Numbered from the stretch's first letter, positions 38,967-48,251 are shown. The stretch is 55,398 nucleotides of DNA from an uncultured Alphaproteobacteria bacterium (GCA_937935995.1 CALGXF010000002.1:1-55398); one strand, 5' to 3'. Notes: generated from the sequence alone by a model not told the origin. Numbers and translations: made by a program.

Positions 38967-40187
38967 TTATTTATTCCCAATATGACTATTTTTTATTGCT
39001 TGATTTAACAAATCAGTAATCTCCTTAGAATATGTTTTGTTCATTGAAGCAAATTCTAATGGCGTTTTATTATATTCACCCACACAATCGTCTACCGTAC
39101 AAGGAAAAGCTTTTTCTGGATTTCCACCGTGATCAAGCATCAGCTTAATCAATTCCGGTGTTTCATGAGCACACGCTCCGGCAAAAGGCGTAACTCCAAA
39201 TGAAGTAGGGATATTTACATCAGCTCCTTTTTCAACTAAAAACTTTACCATATCTGTGTGTCCATTTTCCAATGCAGTAATGAGGGCTGTATCATGGAAA
39301 CCATCTAATCCATTTATATCAGCTCCTGCATTTAAAAGGAGTTCTGCAATTTCAATATAGCCTCTCCGTGCAGCCCAATATAAAGGTTTGAGTGGAAGGT
39401 AGGGTTGATTCATTTTGGCTTCTTCATATGGCGTGTTTAAATTGTATCGGTGTTCTTTTAATTCTTGTTTGATGTAAGAGATATCGTTTCTATTAATTGC
39501 ATCATAAAATCCATCTGGAATTCCTGTCTTTTTATATAAAGATCCAACAACAGAATCAAATTTGTGCTGCTCGTCTAGAAATTGGAAGCGTTTGTGAATG
39601 GGATTAGATAATAATTCCTTAAATTGATTGTTTTTCTGAATTGTTTCGTAAGAAAAAAACTGTTTCTTTTCATCTTGGATATTGCTGTAAACGAGAGAAT
39701 AACAATTTTTTATATTTCCGTATTTGTGTGTTAAATCGTTCGGATGGCGTAAAAAAGCCATAAATTGAATTGAATTATTACTATTGTCGACAAAATACAT
39801 ATATGCTGTAGGACAACCGGTAGAAATACGCTGTGGGTCGTACTTTTCTTCTATATTTCTACCCAATACAGAACTTAATTCTTGAAAAAAAGCCTGTTTG
39901 GATATTCCAAAATAAGACTTGCCGGAATGATTTTCTTGTTCCTGTGTCATTATTGAAACGCCAAGTGTATTTAAAATACCTTTATTCTGATTTTGAAACG
40001 GATAATATCCTTTTTTTGTTTTGTATTCTTCTAATAATTGAATATAATAATTAAAATGATGGGCTCTCGCAATATCGGCATCACTTTGGTATTTTTCTTC
40101 CATGAGTTCGTAAAGATTCCATCCTAAAGCTGGAAGAGAAAAAATTCCCAATAATCCGACGCATAATGCAAATAAATATTTTTTCAT
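38967..40187 (-). CDS. Exported ankyrin-repeat protein
   Basis: The start at 40187 gives 406 residues and a signal peptide (MKKYLFALCVGLLGIFSLPALG). The N-terminal 200 residues are an unrecognised domain. Ankyrin repeats follow from about residue 270: 'PLYWAARRGYIEIAELLLNAGADINGLDG', 'TALITALENGHTDMVKFLVEKGADVN', 'TPFAGACAHETPELIKLMLDHGGNP'. Exported ankyrin proteins mediate protein binding in the envelope or, in host-associated bacteria, as effectors. The gene is monocistronic. A sigma70 promoter was not evident. Confidence 0.85.
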   Translation of the reverse strand: MKKYLFALCVGLLGIFSLPALGWNLYELMEEKYQSDADIARAHHFNYYIQLLEEYKTKKGYYPFQNQNKGILNTLGVSIMTQEQENHSGKSYFGISKQAFFQELSSVLGRNIEEKYDPQRISTGCPTAYMYFVDNSNNSIQFMAFLRHPNDLTHKYGNIKNCYSLVYSNIQDEKKQFFSYETIQKNNQFKELLSNPIHKRFQFLDEQHKFDSVVGSLYKKTGIPDGFYDAINRNDISYIKQELKEHRYNLNTPYEEAKMNQPYLPLKPLYWAARRGYIEIAELLLNAGADINGLDGFHDTALITALENGHTDMVKFLVEKGADVNIPTSFGVTPFAGACAHETPELIKLMLDHGGNPEKAFPCTVDDCVGEYNKTPLEFASMNKTYSKEITDLLNQAIKNSHIGNK

Positions 40188-40389
40188 GAGAAGACTATTC
40201 CCTAGAATGGAGATATACAATTATTTTGATAAAATTAAATACACAAGTCAATAAAATAATTAAATAGTTTGTAATTTAAGAGCTGTTTCCGAACAGGACA
40301 ACGCTTTGTTTTTTTCAATGCTATTCTTTTAGATGGGTTGATACCGGTGAATTTTGGCTTTATCTCTTCTATAGGAAAAGGAGAGAAAT

Positions 40390-41394
40390 ATGTATCAGCA
40401 ACCGACTTCACAAAATCCGCATTTAACAGCAAAAACAAAATTGTTTTTAGACGAACTGGCCCGGAAAAAAGCACCGCCTTTGTATACTTTGAGTTATGAA
40501 GAGGCACGAGATGTTTTATTGGGTGCTCAAACACAAACGGATTTGCCGCCGGGATTAGACTGTGATATCGAAGACGTCGTTTTGCCGGTATCAGAGGATA
40601 AATCTGTCGATGTGCGATTTTATCGCCCCAAAGGAAATCGGCATATTTTACCGCTTGTCGTATATTACCATGGCGGTGGCTGGGTGATGGGCAACAAAAG
40701 AACGCATGAACGGTTGATGCGTGAAATTTGCATAGGCACAAATGCTGCCGTTATGTTTGTCAATTACACAGCGTCTCCGCAAGGGCAGTATCCGGATATA
40801 TTGGAAGAAGATTATGCAGCCTTAAAACATGTTGTCGAACAGGCTAAGCAATATTTTATAGACCCGGATAAAGTCGTCGTCGCGGGTGATTCTGTCGGCG
40901 GAAATATGGCGGCCGTTATTTCCATGATGTGCAAAGAAAGAAAAGGGCCGTCTTTGAAAAAGCAAGTTTTGCTGTACCCTGTGACGGACGCCGGTATGGA
41001 TTCGCCTTCTTACAAAGCTTTTGCAGACGGGCCTTGGTTGACGAAAAAAGCAATGGAATACTTTTGGGATGCGTATCTGCCGGACAAAACAAAACGTCAG
41101 GACGTGTTTGCTTCGCCGATAAATGCAACAATAGAACAACTACGTGGACTGCCACCAGCTTTTGTCCTTACGGATGAAAATGACGTGCTGCGCGACGAAG
41201 GAGAAGCGTACGCAGATAAATTGATGCAAGCAGGCATTCCGGTTCTTGCTGTCCGTTACAAAGGAACAATTCATGACTTCATGATGCTGGACGGTATCGC
41301 ACAAACATGCCCGGCCAAAGCAGCAGTGGCTCAATTGATTTTTGTTTTAAAAGAAACGTTTGATCCGGAAAGTTTATCCGATCGGACTAAATGA
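40390..41394 (+). CDS. HSL-family alpha/beta hydrolase (esterase/lipase)
   Basis: The protein is 334 residues with an AAAGGAG ribosome binding site. The oxyanion motif HGGG is at 94-97 (YYHGGGWVMGN), the nucleophile S168 in GDSVGG, and the acid D265 or D269 in DENDVLRDEG and H295 in GTIHDF complete the triad. These are the hallmarks of hormone-sensitive-lipase-type (family IV) carboxylesterases that cleave short acyl esters. No signal peptide is present, so it is cytoplasmic. Confidence 0.92.
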   Translation: MYQQPTSQNPHLTAKTKLFLDELARKKAPPLYTLSYEEARDVLLGAQTQTDLPPGLDCDIEDVVLPVSEDKSVDVRFYRPKGNRHILPLVVYYHGGGWVMGNKRTHERLMREICIGTNAAVMFVNYTASPQGQYPDILEEDYAALKHVVEQAKQYFIDPDKVVVAGDSVGGNMAAVISMMCKERKGPSLKKQVLLYPVTDAGMDSPSYKAFADGPWLTKKAMEYFWDAYLPDKTKRQDVFASPINATIEQLRGLPPAFVLTDENDVLRDEGEAYADKLMQAGIPVLAVRYKGTIHDFMMLDGIAQTCPAKAAVAQLIFVLKETFDPESLSDRTK

Positions 41395-41495
41395 ATCCGG
41401 CCCTAACCGAAAGCACAGAATCGACCGATTCAAGCGTTAAAAACAGTCGATTAAAGCCAAAACATGAAAAAAATTGATAATTTATTATAAATTTA

Positions 41496-41523
41496 TTGAA
41501 ATATTATTTTAATAGTGTATACT
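41496..41523 (+). promoter_or_regulatory. Promoter of the structured RNA at 41530
   Basis: TTGAAA (41496-41501), a 16-base spacer and TATACT (41518-41523) follow a very AT-rich stretch that could act as an UP element. The transcript would begin near 41530. Confidence 0.65.
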
Positions 41524-41529
41524 AAACTG

Positions 41530-41891
41530 GTATGTACAGCCGAAGTTCGCTTTCACTTCGGTTCTATAAGAAAGTCATGCTGCCGATCTTGAATGATTGG
41601 TCTTTCTTGTAGAGTTTCGGTGCTCGGCCGAAATATGTACAAGGCAGTCATTTTTCCTTTTTTCCTTGACTGCCGTAAGCCGGGAGAGTATTCTCCTCTT
41701 GTGGATGGCAAGTAATCCATTCAATGGGCGTTACAACCCTTGCAAAGAATAAGGTTGAGGCATGACAGCCTTGGCTTATTTCCGACCTTTTACGGGCGGA
41801 TGGCAGTGAATATGTTGAATAAACTGCGCCGGTCTTTGCTCGGTTGTAAACATCCGCCCACCTGAAAATTCGTTTTCGGTGGGTTTTGTTT
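41530..41891 (+). ncRNA. Structured RNA of about 360 nt, unassigned (ncRNA or cis-regulatory leader)
   Basis: No convincing gene lies in 41395-41915. The segment is a chain of stems: CCGAAG/CTTCGG (41540-41561), TATAAGAAAG/CTTTCTTGTA (41565-41611), TTTCGG/CCGAAA (about 41615-41633), GGCAGTCA/TGACTGCC (41643-41674), GGAGA/TCTCC (about 41683-41696) and GGGCGGATG/CATCCGCCC (41794-41859) enclosing GCAGT/ACTGC. It ends in a terminator, CCCACC-T-GAAAA/TTTTC-GGTGGG plus TTTT (41857-41887). The last stem and the terminator share three bases, so they compete slightly. It lacks the signatures of RNase P, tmRNA, SRP and 6S RNA. The HTH gene begins 25 bases later. Confidence 0.6.
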
Positions 41892-41915
41892 AACCTGAGT
41901 GGAAGGAAAAATGAT

Positions 41916-42203
41916 ATGTCTGAAAAACTTATCAATGAAATCATGGTCCTGCCGGCTGCTTGTTTTAACGAGGAAGAATCCAAAAAAACAGGAATGGATT
42001 TACATCGCTTGCGCGTCGGACGCCGGTTGTCGTTAAAAGATGTATCCAAACATACGGGATTAAGCGTGAATGAAATCGATTGTATGGAAATCGGTCGGTT
42101 TTTGTCTGAAAAAGGGTATGATTTGGAAGGCTTTTTAAAATTAATGCGTTTTTACAAAGAACCGATTTCAATTGCCGTTAATCGGCGGGGAGGCCGTTCA
42201 TGA
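41916..42203 (+). CDS. Small HTH (XRE-like) regulator downstream of the structured RNA
   Basis: The start at 41916 has an AAGGA site eight bases upstream and gives 95 residues. 'LHRLRVGRRLSLKDVSKHTGLSVNEIDCMEIGRFLSEKGYDLEGFLKLMRFY' is an XRE-type HTH in the middle of the protein. The N-terminal 30 residues are unrecognised. It overlaps the next gene by four bases (ATGA). Transcription from the promoter at 41496 would have to pass the terminator at 41857-41887 to reach it. Confidence 0.75.
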   Translation: MSEKLINEIMVLPAACFNEEESKKTGMDLHRLRVGRRLSLKDVSKHTGLSVNEIDCMEIGRFLSEKGYDLEGFLKLMRFYKEPISIAVNRRGGRS

Positions 42204-42490
42204 TGGAAGAAAACACGCAAAGACTGTATCCTGTCATCGGTAAACGGGAAAAGCTATATAAGGCGATGAGCGAACCATTTTTTAACCGCAGAACGGAAAT
42301 GGATTGGACTGTTAATGATGTCTTGGAACAATTAAAAACGTGGCAGATTCAGGCTTCATTCGATGACATTGATGATATTGAAACATTGAAAAATCCCGTC
42401 AAAGGAGAGGTCGTTTTGGGATTGGGATATGTTTATGAAATGTCCATCAGCCAGATAAATCGGATAAAGTTTATTTTAAGGATGAGATAA
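42200..42490 (+). CDS. Small protein of unknown function coupled to the HTH gene
   Basis: The protein is 96 residues (or 95 from the second Met) with no recognisable domain. 'EMDWTVNDVLEQLKTWQIQASFDDIDDIETLKNPVKGEVVLGLGYVYEMS' could be a small alpha/beta protein, and the tail is basic. Coupling with the HTH gene suggests a two-gene regulatory unit, but nothing shows a toxin. Confidence 0.6.
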   Translation: MMEENTQRLYPVIGKREKLYKAMSEPFFNRRTEMDWTVNDVLEQLKTWQIQASFDDIDDIETLKNPVKGEVVLGLGYVYEMSISQINRIKFILRMR

Positions 42491-42522
42491 CAGTTTATTT
42501 CGACTTGGCGTATGAATTGAGC

Positions 42523-42550
42523 TTGCTATTTATCTTTATTCTTGTATACT
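42523..42550 (+). promoter_or_regulatory. Promoter of the phosphoethanolamine transferase gene
   Basis: TTGCTA (42523-42528), a 16-base spacer and TATACT (42545-42550) lie about 28 bases before the start at 42578. Confidence 0.55.
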
Positions 42551-42577
42551 GACTACCATTTTATGAGGGAGTCGGAA

Positions 42578-44197
42578 ATGTATCGGCATTTTATTTCGTT
42601 TTTGAAACAAAAGTTCTGGTTTTCAATGTCATCTGTTTCTTTTTGTGCAGTGACGGCATTGTTCAGTACGTTTGTTTATAATTATCCTTTTCTAAAGGCA
42701 ATTTACGAAACAAATGTGACGCCGGTTCATTTCGGAATGACGGCCGGCCTGACGTTTTTGGCTTTTTGGGGAGTTTATACGATTATTTTGTGGCCGAATA
42801 TCGGTAAAATTTTGCTCGGCATTACTTTTTTGGGAAATGCTGTTTCGCTTTATTTTATCATGACTTACCACATTATCATTGATAAAGTCATGATATTGGC
42901 TGTTCTGGATACGGATAAAGGCGAAACGGCCGATTTATTGAGCTGGAAATTATTTTGGTATGTGCTCATTTGGGGGCTGTTGCCGGTTTTATTGATGATT
43001 AAAACAAAAATTGTTTATGCGCCCTTTGTTCGGGAAAGCGTAAAACGGTGTGTTTTAATTGCATGTATCTTGTGCTTCATTGCCGGCGGCGCTTTATCTC
43101 ATCGGGAAGCTTTGAAAAATTACATGCGGGAGCATTTTTCGTTGCGCTACGTTTTGTTGCCGAGCAGTTATATTTATTCGATTGCTTGTGCGGTTTACAT
43201 TGCTTACATTGAAAAAATCGAAGTCGTTCAAGTCAATGAAAATCCGGTTGTGAGTCGTTATTGGGAACAAGACGGTAAAAAGAATTTGTTCGTTTTCGTG
43301 ATGGGAGAAACGGCTCGGGATGCGAATTTTTCATTAAGCGGATATCATCGGGATACAAATGCGTACTTGCGCCCCTTTGAAAAGGACATGATTGTTTTTA
43401 AAAAGACGCATTCGACGTGGACGACAACGCGGATTTCCGTGCCTTGCGTTTTTTTGCATTACACGCGGCATACATTTAAAGAACGGGCGGCATCATACAC
43501 GGACAGCGTTTTGGATGTATTAAATCAAAACGGTTATCAAGTAACATGGATTGAAAACGGATCTGCCTGTAAAGGATTGTGCCGGAAAATTGAGGCGCGG
43601 GTAACCTGTTCCGGGCGGGATTGTTATGATATTAATTTAGTCGATGCTTTTGCAGAAGAGATTCCTTCAATTGAAAAAGATGCTTTCTTTGTTTTGCACC
43701 AGCGCGGCAGTCATGGGCCTTTGTATTACAAACGTTATCCGAAAGAATTTGAAAAATATGCACCGGTTTGTACACACAATGATTTGAAAAAGTGCCGTTA
43801 CGAAGAGTTGGTAAATGCGTATGACAATACGGTTCATTACACGAGTTTTACATTGGCGGAACTGATTAAAAAATTGGATTCTTTGAAAGAACACTACAAT
43901 CCTGTTTTATTCTTTACATCCGATCATGGAGAATCTTTGGGAGAAGACGGCCATTATTTGCACGGGTTGCCGTTTAAAACAGCGCCGGATGTCCAAAAAG
44001 AAGTGCCGTTTTTTATTTGGATGCCGGAGAGCTCATTAAAGGCGTTGCACTTGAACCGGGCGTGTTTACAGGCGCAAACCAAGTCTCGGGTGTCGCATGA
44101 TTATATTTTCCATTCTTTGTTGGGATTGGCGGGGATTCAAGTTCCTGTTTATGACGCAAATTTGGACTTGTTTACGAAGTGTCGTACAGATTTTTAA
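42578..44197 (+). CDS. eptA: Lipid A phosphoethanolamine transferase (EptA-like)
   Basis: The start at 42578 (GAGGGAG site) gives 539 residues. There are five membrane spans in the first ~210 residues and then a periplasmic sulfatase-fold domain. 'FVMGETARDANFSLSGYHRDTN' contains the nucleophile T245 and a zinc ligand. 'LHQRGSHGPLYYKRYP' and 'FFTSDHGESLGEDGHYLHG' hold the remaining metal ligands. It transfers phosphoethanolamine from phosphatidylethanolamine to lipid A, lowering the charge that cationic peptides bind. This implies an LPS-bearing host. Its end overlaps the convergent glucanotransferase gene by four bases. Confidence 0.92.
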   Translation: MYRHFISFLKQKFWFSMSSVSFCAVTALFSTFVYNYPFLKAIYETNVTPVHFGMTAGLTFLAFWGVYTIILWPNIGKILLGITFLGNAVSLYFIMTYHIIIDKVMILAVLDTDKGETADLLSWKLFWYVLIWGLLPVLLMIKTKIVYAPFVRESVKRCVLIACILCFIAGGALSHREALKNYMREHFSLRYVLLPSSYIYSIACAVYIAYIEKIEVVQVNENPVVSRYWEQDGKKNLFVFVMGETARDANFSLSGYHRDTNAYLRPFEKDMIVFKKTHSTWTTTRISVPCVFLHYTRHTFKERAASYTDSVLDVLNQNGYQVTWIENGSACKGLCRKIEARVTCSGRDCYDINLVDAFAEEIPSIEKDAFFVLHQRGSHGPLYYKRYPKEFEKYAPVCTHNDLKKCRYEELVNAYDNTVHYTSFTLAELIKKLDSLKEHYNPVLFFTSDHGESLGEDGHYLHGLPFKTAPDVQKEVPFFIWMPESSLKALHLNRACLQAQTKSRVSHDYIFHSLLGLAGIQVPVYDANLDLFTKCRTDF

Positions 44198-45744
44198 AGA
44201 CGGCCGGCTAAAGTTAAAATAACATCTTCGGCTTCATGCAATCGGCGTACCAAATCAGCGTGGTAACCGTAAAAAGCATCTCCTCTGGCAAAAATAGCCA
44301 GAGCAATCGCATCGAACGGATTGTAAGCCCACCCTTGCGCCATGTTTTTGAAATACAATCGTTCAAAATCCGTATCGCATCGTAAAGTCCATTTATCCGG
44401 GTTGCCGGGTTCATTGTAGCGTCCGGGTTGGCCGGTGAAGCTGGTGAAAAAAGCTTGCACACGTTCGGCCGGACACATCAGTAATTCGGCCCATTTCATG
44501 CGAATGAGTTGTTTGGGATCTTTAAGGCCGTCCCAATAGGTAAACCGTAAATCTTGAGCCAATTTAACGGCATGTTGGTACCGCATGCCTTCATCCATAT
44601 TCAAGTAAAATTGTTGAATAGACATGGTGTCGTGGGTGTCTAATGTGGCCACATTATTTGGTCGCGCATTTTTCAGCCGATACATATGCCCGTCATTCCA
44701 AATGTCCACGAATTGAGACACCAATAACCGTCCTAAACCGCAAGCATCCATCACCGGATCTAATTCTTTGGGGCGGCAACCGATGTCTTCCGGATAAATT
44801 TGGTTAAGCGCCAATCCGTTATGAGCCGCAGCTTTTAACAAAATGCTACGCGTTATGTCGGCAAATTCATCCAATGTCCATTTTGTGTAGTGTTTTAAAA
44901 TCGGATGCTCCGGAGAACTGTAAAGCCGGCCATTCGGCAATGTGCCATCTTTGTAAATGACATAGGGATTGACAAAGCCGATGTAATGGTCTATTCGCAA
45001 ACCGCCGGGATTGTCTTGCATGGTATCGCTGATTAAATCAAAAAGAACCCGTCCGGCCGGCCCGACTTTTCCGTCTTTTGTCAAGAGTAAATCAGGAACC
45101 CATGTTTTAAAATGCCAATTACGTGCTTGATTGGAAAAAGCATCCGGCGGAGACCCCAAGGTAAAATCTTTTAAAAAATAAGTCGGGTGTTTTTGATAAA
45201 CGGAATGCGGGATTTGAACCTGCAAATCACCGATGTAGGGCATGGGGCGACAGGTTAAAAAATCCTCGGCTAAAATTTCCAAAAATGCGTCAAAAGATAA
45301 AAGACTTTGAGCCGTTTTATAAGCTTCTTTCAGAGCAAGCCGATATGATTTTTCAACTTGATTGAAATCAATTTTATCATTTTGTTTCGGTAAGTTATAG
45401 ATTCTTTCTAAAGTTTTGGATGAAATCAGTTTGCGCTCTTCCAACGCTTCCAACGGAATGAAAAAAGGATTATGTGCTTTTTCCGAAAAATAAGGCGAAT
45501 AGCGTGTTTCTTTATTTGTTTTACCGCCGGGCCCCAATAAGATTTTATGAACAGCGCCGTTAAAAAAATCAGCCAGTTTTTGAGCCCCTTTTCCATACGG
45601 AGAACCGATACCCGTATTTTGGTTTTCCGAAACCGCCGGCATGCATGGCCCCGGCATGCCCATCGTCATTTCTTTGCCGAGGGCTTCATATCCTTTTTGT
45701 AAAAGCGGTTTTGCTTCCTGCCAAGCGTTTAAAAGAGCCTTCAT
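44194..45744 (-). CDS. GH77-like 4-alpha-glucanotransferase (divergent)
   Basis: The protein is 516 residues. 'GIGSPYG' (45-51), 'YIGDLQVQIPHSV', 'GSPPDAFSNQARNW', 'GGLRIDHYIGF' (D252, the expected nucleophile), 'IYPEDIG' (E318, acid/base) and 'LDTHDTMS' (D371) line up with amylomaltase motifs, so the three catalytic acids are kept. The substrate is presumably malto-oligosaccharides. Surrounding motifs are more degenerate than in standard MalQ, and the sequence between about 50 and 100 differs. It overlaps the PHP gene by four bases. Confidence 0.75.
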   Translation of the reverse strand: MKALLNAWQEAKPLLQKGYEALGKEMTMGMPGPCMPAVSENQNTGIGSPYGKGAQKLADFFNGAVHKILLGPGGKTNKETRYSPYFSEKAHNPFFIPLEALEERKLISSKTLERIYNLPKQNDKIDFNQVEKSYRLALKEAYKTAQSLLSFDAFLEILAEDFLTCRPMPYIGDLQVQIPHSVYQKHPTYFLKDFTLGSPPDAFSNQARNWHFKTWVPDLLLTKDGKVGPAGRVLFDLISDTMQDNPGGLRIDHYIGFVNPYVIYKDGTLPNGRLYSSPEHPILKHYTKWTLDEFADITRSILLKAAAHNGLALNQIYPEDIGCRPKELDPVMDACGLGRLLVSQFVDIWNDGHMYRLKNARPNNVATLDTHDTMSIQQFYLNMDEGMRYQHAVKLAQDLRFTYWDGLKDPKQLIRMKWAELLMCPAERVQAFFTSFTGQPGRYNEPGNPDKWTLRCDTDFERLYFKNMAQGWAYNPFDAIALAIFARGDAFYGYHADLVRRLHEAEDVILTLAGRL

Positions 45745-46907
45745 CCGTTGGGTCCAAAATCAATACCATGATTATCGTTGCCGCCTGTTTTTATCATGTG
45801 GTACGTGTCCGCAAATCGCAAGATATTTTGCATCCATTGTTCGGTTTCTCCGTTCAGATTGTTGAAGAAACGGACGTTGTTAAAAGCAGCTTTCAAGGTC
45901 GGATTGTAGTTACCGTAATAAATTTCCATGCCTTGAACGCCGCCGGAACGGACAAACCGCAGCAGCTCCGATAAAAGAGCGCGGCCGGGATCCTGACCGC
46001 CGGCTTTGGTATTCCACATGAATTCATCGGTCAGCTTGTGATTTAAATCAATGCGCGCCGGATGAGCGACACTTAAAAAACCTGTTTTGGATTGGTGGTA
46101 TCCGTCCAATAAATCCGTTACAAGATTAAGCGTTTTTAGAGAAGTATCTTCTGCATTCGGGCCGCCGATATTAAAAATATAATGCCGAAGTTCTTCATTT
46201 TTGGACGGATCATTTATTTTCCCTTTGGCGTATTCGTACACGTCGTAGGGCAGATTGCATCCTAATCCTTTGCTTAAATTGGCCCGATTATTTGTCAACT
46301 CTGTTAAGTCAAACTCAGCCCAAGGATATTTTTGTTTCAACGCGTTTAAAATAACGGGTAAGGCTTTCAATCGGTTTTCCCTTAACGTTTTCAACATGTT
46401 TTGCAACGTTTTGTCAAACGGATTTAACCCATAATATAAAATTTCAAAATCAACCGGGCAGTTGGCATCATTATCTGTATAGGCTGTGCTGAGCTCGCAT
46501 CCTAAAACCAATCGGATGTCGTGGTATTTTTCAGGCTCTTTGACTAGCCGTTTTAAAATAATGGGAATCGCATCTAACGTATCATGATCCGTAATGGCCA
46601 CAATCATTTTTAAAATGTTATTGTTTTGCATGTATTGCAAAACCGCATCTAAATAATCTTTCGGAGCAACCGTTCCGTCAGAAGCAGACGTATGCGTATG
46701 CAGATTGACGCGGAAAGGGGAGTTGCCTAAAAAATTATCATATTCAGCTTGCTTTAGGTAATAAACCAATTCCTGTTCCCCCATAATGGAAAACAGCTTG
46801 TTTAAGTTTTGAGGCGGAATTTTAAGGTTTTTGGCCAGTTCTTTTAAATATTTTGCATCTTTCGGATACAATTTTAATCGTTCTTCAAATCGTCTTTCTC
46901 TTTCCAT
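45741..46907 (-). CDS. PHP-domain phosphoesterase
   Basis: The protein is 388 residues. A helical N-terminal extension of about 60 residues precedes 'VNLHTHTSASDGTVAPKDY' (H70, H72, D77) and 'IAITDHDTLDA' (D107-D109). Later metal ligands are 'GCELST', 'LSVAHPAR' and the terminal 'GGNDNHGIDFG'. This is a complete PHP site for a trinuclear metal centre, as in nucleotide or sugar phosphatases. It is co-transcribed with the glucanotransferase and the kinase-like gene. Confidence 0.85.
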   Translation of the reverse strand: MERERRFEERLKLYPKDAKYLKELAKNLKIPPQNLNKLFSIMGEQELVYYLKQAEYDNFLGNSPFRVNLHTHTSASDGTVAPKDYLDAVLQYMQNNNILKMIVAITDHDTLDAIPIILKRLVKEPEKYHDIRLVLGCELSTAYTDNDANCPVDFEILYYGLNPFDKTLQNMLKTLRENRLKALPVILNALKQKYPWAEFDLTELTNNRANLSKGLGCNLPYDVYEYAKGKINDPSKNEELRHYIFNIGGPNAEDTSLKTLNLVTDLLDGYHQSKTGFLSVAHPARIDLNHKLTDEFMWNTKAGGQDPGRALLSELLRFVRSGGVQGMEIYYGNYNPTLKAAFNNVRFFNNLNGETEQWMQNILRFADTYHMIKTGGNDNHGIDFGPNG

Positions 46908-46916
46908 TTTCGTCTC

Positions 46917-48098
46917 CTATAAGCTGAAAACGCCGAAGTGGGGAAGGTATTCGCGTCCGCATAAATTGCCTAAAGTAATACACAATCCCGGAACGGGCGG
47001 CGTCAACGGATTAGCATACGAAGCATGCCCGATATCGATGATTTTTAGTTTTCCGCCGTTTTCGGGAATTAAAAAATTGCCATATGAAATATCATTGATA
47101 TAAACGCCCAACAGGTTGGCATCTTTCATCATTTTTGTATTGAATTGATAAAAGTCGCGCAGAGCATAGGGCTTATCATCGAACGTATAAAGCGTGCCCG
47201 TATCTTGTCCGTAAAGCGCAATTTCATATTGATAATTGTAATAAAGAATATTTGGTGCATGCGGGCTTTTGTTCAACTTTAAATAAAATTCCAGCATCGC
47301 ATTGGAAAACGGAGAATCCGCACGAATAGCTTGATTTTCATGTTCTTTGCGTGTGCGGTCACTGGAGATGTTTACAAAATTGTAAGGCAATGTTTTCACA
47401 ATGTAGGTTCCGCCGTTTTGAACATCGATTTTAAAAACGATTTTGCTGGAAAACGGATTGCAAAAGAAAGTAACCGTATATGTTTTGTCAGCCTTTTGAA
47501 TTTTAAAAGGTTTGGTGCAGTATTTACTCAACAGGCTTTTAATAAAATCTCGGCGTTCATCCATTTGGAACATATCGATTTTTTTGACTTCCGGATATTT
47601 GGCCGCGAACTCTTCGGGTTTGCCTTCCAACCGTTTAATTTCCAAGTAATTGGTCACCGCTTCGGAGCGCAATATGTCGCTTAACACATCCAAAAAAGTC
47701 GCTTCATTAACAAAGTCCGGCGGAACGGTTCCGATGCGAATGCCGTTAAAGCGTTCTTCCAATGCCCACGGTGAAAAATTCGGCATCCATTTGATAACAT
47801 CTTCCGGTTTTTGAGCTTGTTCCCATTTTTTAAGAAGATATTTGCCGTATGTATGGCCGAATCCGCCGTAATTTAAAAACCAAGCAGAAGCCTCTTTTCG
47901 GGTTTTAAAGCTGTCACATATCGCTTTGAAGTTTTTTTTGTTTTCTCTCGGGTGATTTAAAATATAATCCAAAAACGGTTCATATAACGTTTTGGATTTA
48001 ATGACTTTTTGCAAAAAAGAAGCATTGCTTTCTTTGGCACTTTTGCGCGCGTCCATCCATTTTTGAAGACCTTTGGAAAATGACGTTTTTTTCTTCAT
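46917..48098 (-). CDS. Divergent protein-kinase-like fold protein
   Basis: The start at 48098 (AAAGGGG site) gives 393 residues. The C-terminal 'GVYINDISYGNFLIPENGGKLKIIDIGHASY' (about 331-360) matches a kinase catalytic loop (D336, N341 in place of HxDxxxxN) and a DFG-like D355 (DIG). Upstream, 'TYIVKTLPYNFVN' could supply the ATP-binding Lys. The first ~170 residues are helical and unrecognised. It is first in a leftward operon with the PHP and GH77 genes. A phosphotransfer role is inferred, and a pseudokinase is possible. Confidence 0.55.
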   Translation of the reverse strand: MKKKTSFSKGLQKWMDARKSAKESNASFLQKVIKSKTLYEPFLDYILNHPRENKKNFKAICDSFKTRKEASAWFLNYGGFGHTYGKYLLKKWEQAQKPEDVIKWMPNFSPWALEERFNGIRIGTVPPDFVNEATFLDVLSDILRSEAVTNYLEIKRLEGKPEEFAAKYPEVKKIDMFQMDERRDFIKSLLSKYCTKPFKIQKADKTYTVTFFCNPFSSKIVFKIDVQNGGTYIVKTLPYNFVNISSDRTRKEHENQAIRADSPFSNAMLEFYLKLNKSPHAPNILYYNYQYEIALYGQDTGTLYTFDDKPYALRDFYQFNTKMMKDANLLGVYINDISYGNFLIPENGGKLKIIDIGHASYANPLTPPVPGLCITLGNLCGREYLPHFGVFSL

Positions 48099-48222
48099 GA
48101 ACAGCCCCTTTTTATTTTCCCTGTTTTCAAGGATATAAGGTTCGGTTTTGAAAAGCAACTCTTTTATGCGAAAAAATGTGCTTTAAAGAAGATGTTTTTG
48201 TCAACTATTTTTGTCTTTTTGC

Positions 48223-48251
48223 TTGAGATTTCATGCCGGATATGATATACT
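48223..48251 (+). promoter_or_regulatory. Promoter of the ankyrin gene at 48282
   Basis: TTGAGA (48223-48228), a 17-base spacer and TATACT (48246-48251) lie about 30 bases before the start codon and its AAAGGGG site. Confidence 0.55.

Noticed and set aside
41530..41891. RNase P RNA, tmRNA or 6S RNA for the structured segment
   Set aside because: A short ACAGCC..GGCTTAT stretch recalls the RNase P 3' region, but the P4 consensus (GAGGAAAGTCC-type) is missing and spacing is wrong. There is no tag frame or tRNA-like end for tmRNA, and the length does not suit 6S.
41648..42049. 133-residue leftward frame over the structured RNA
   Set aside because: It runs antisense to the stems, the terminator and the HTH gene, with no start signal.
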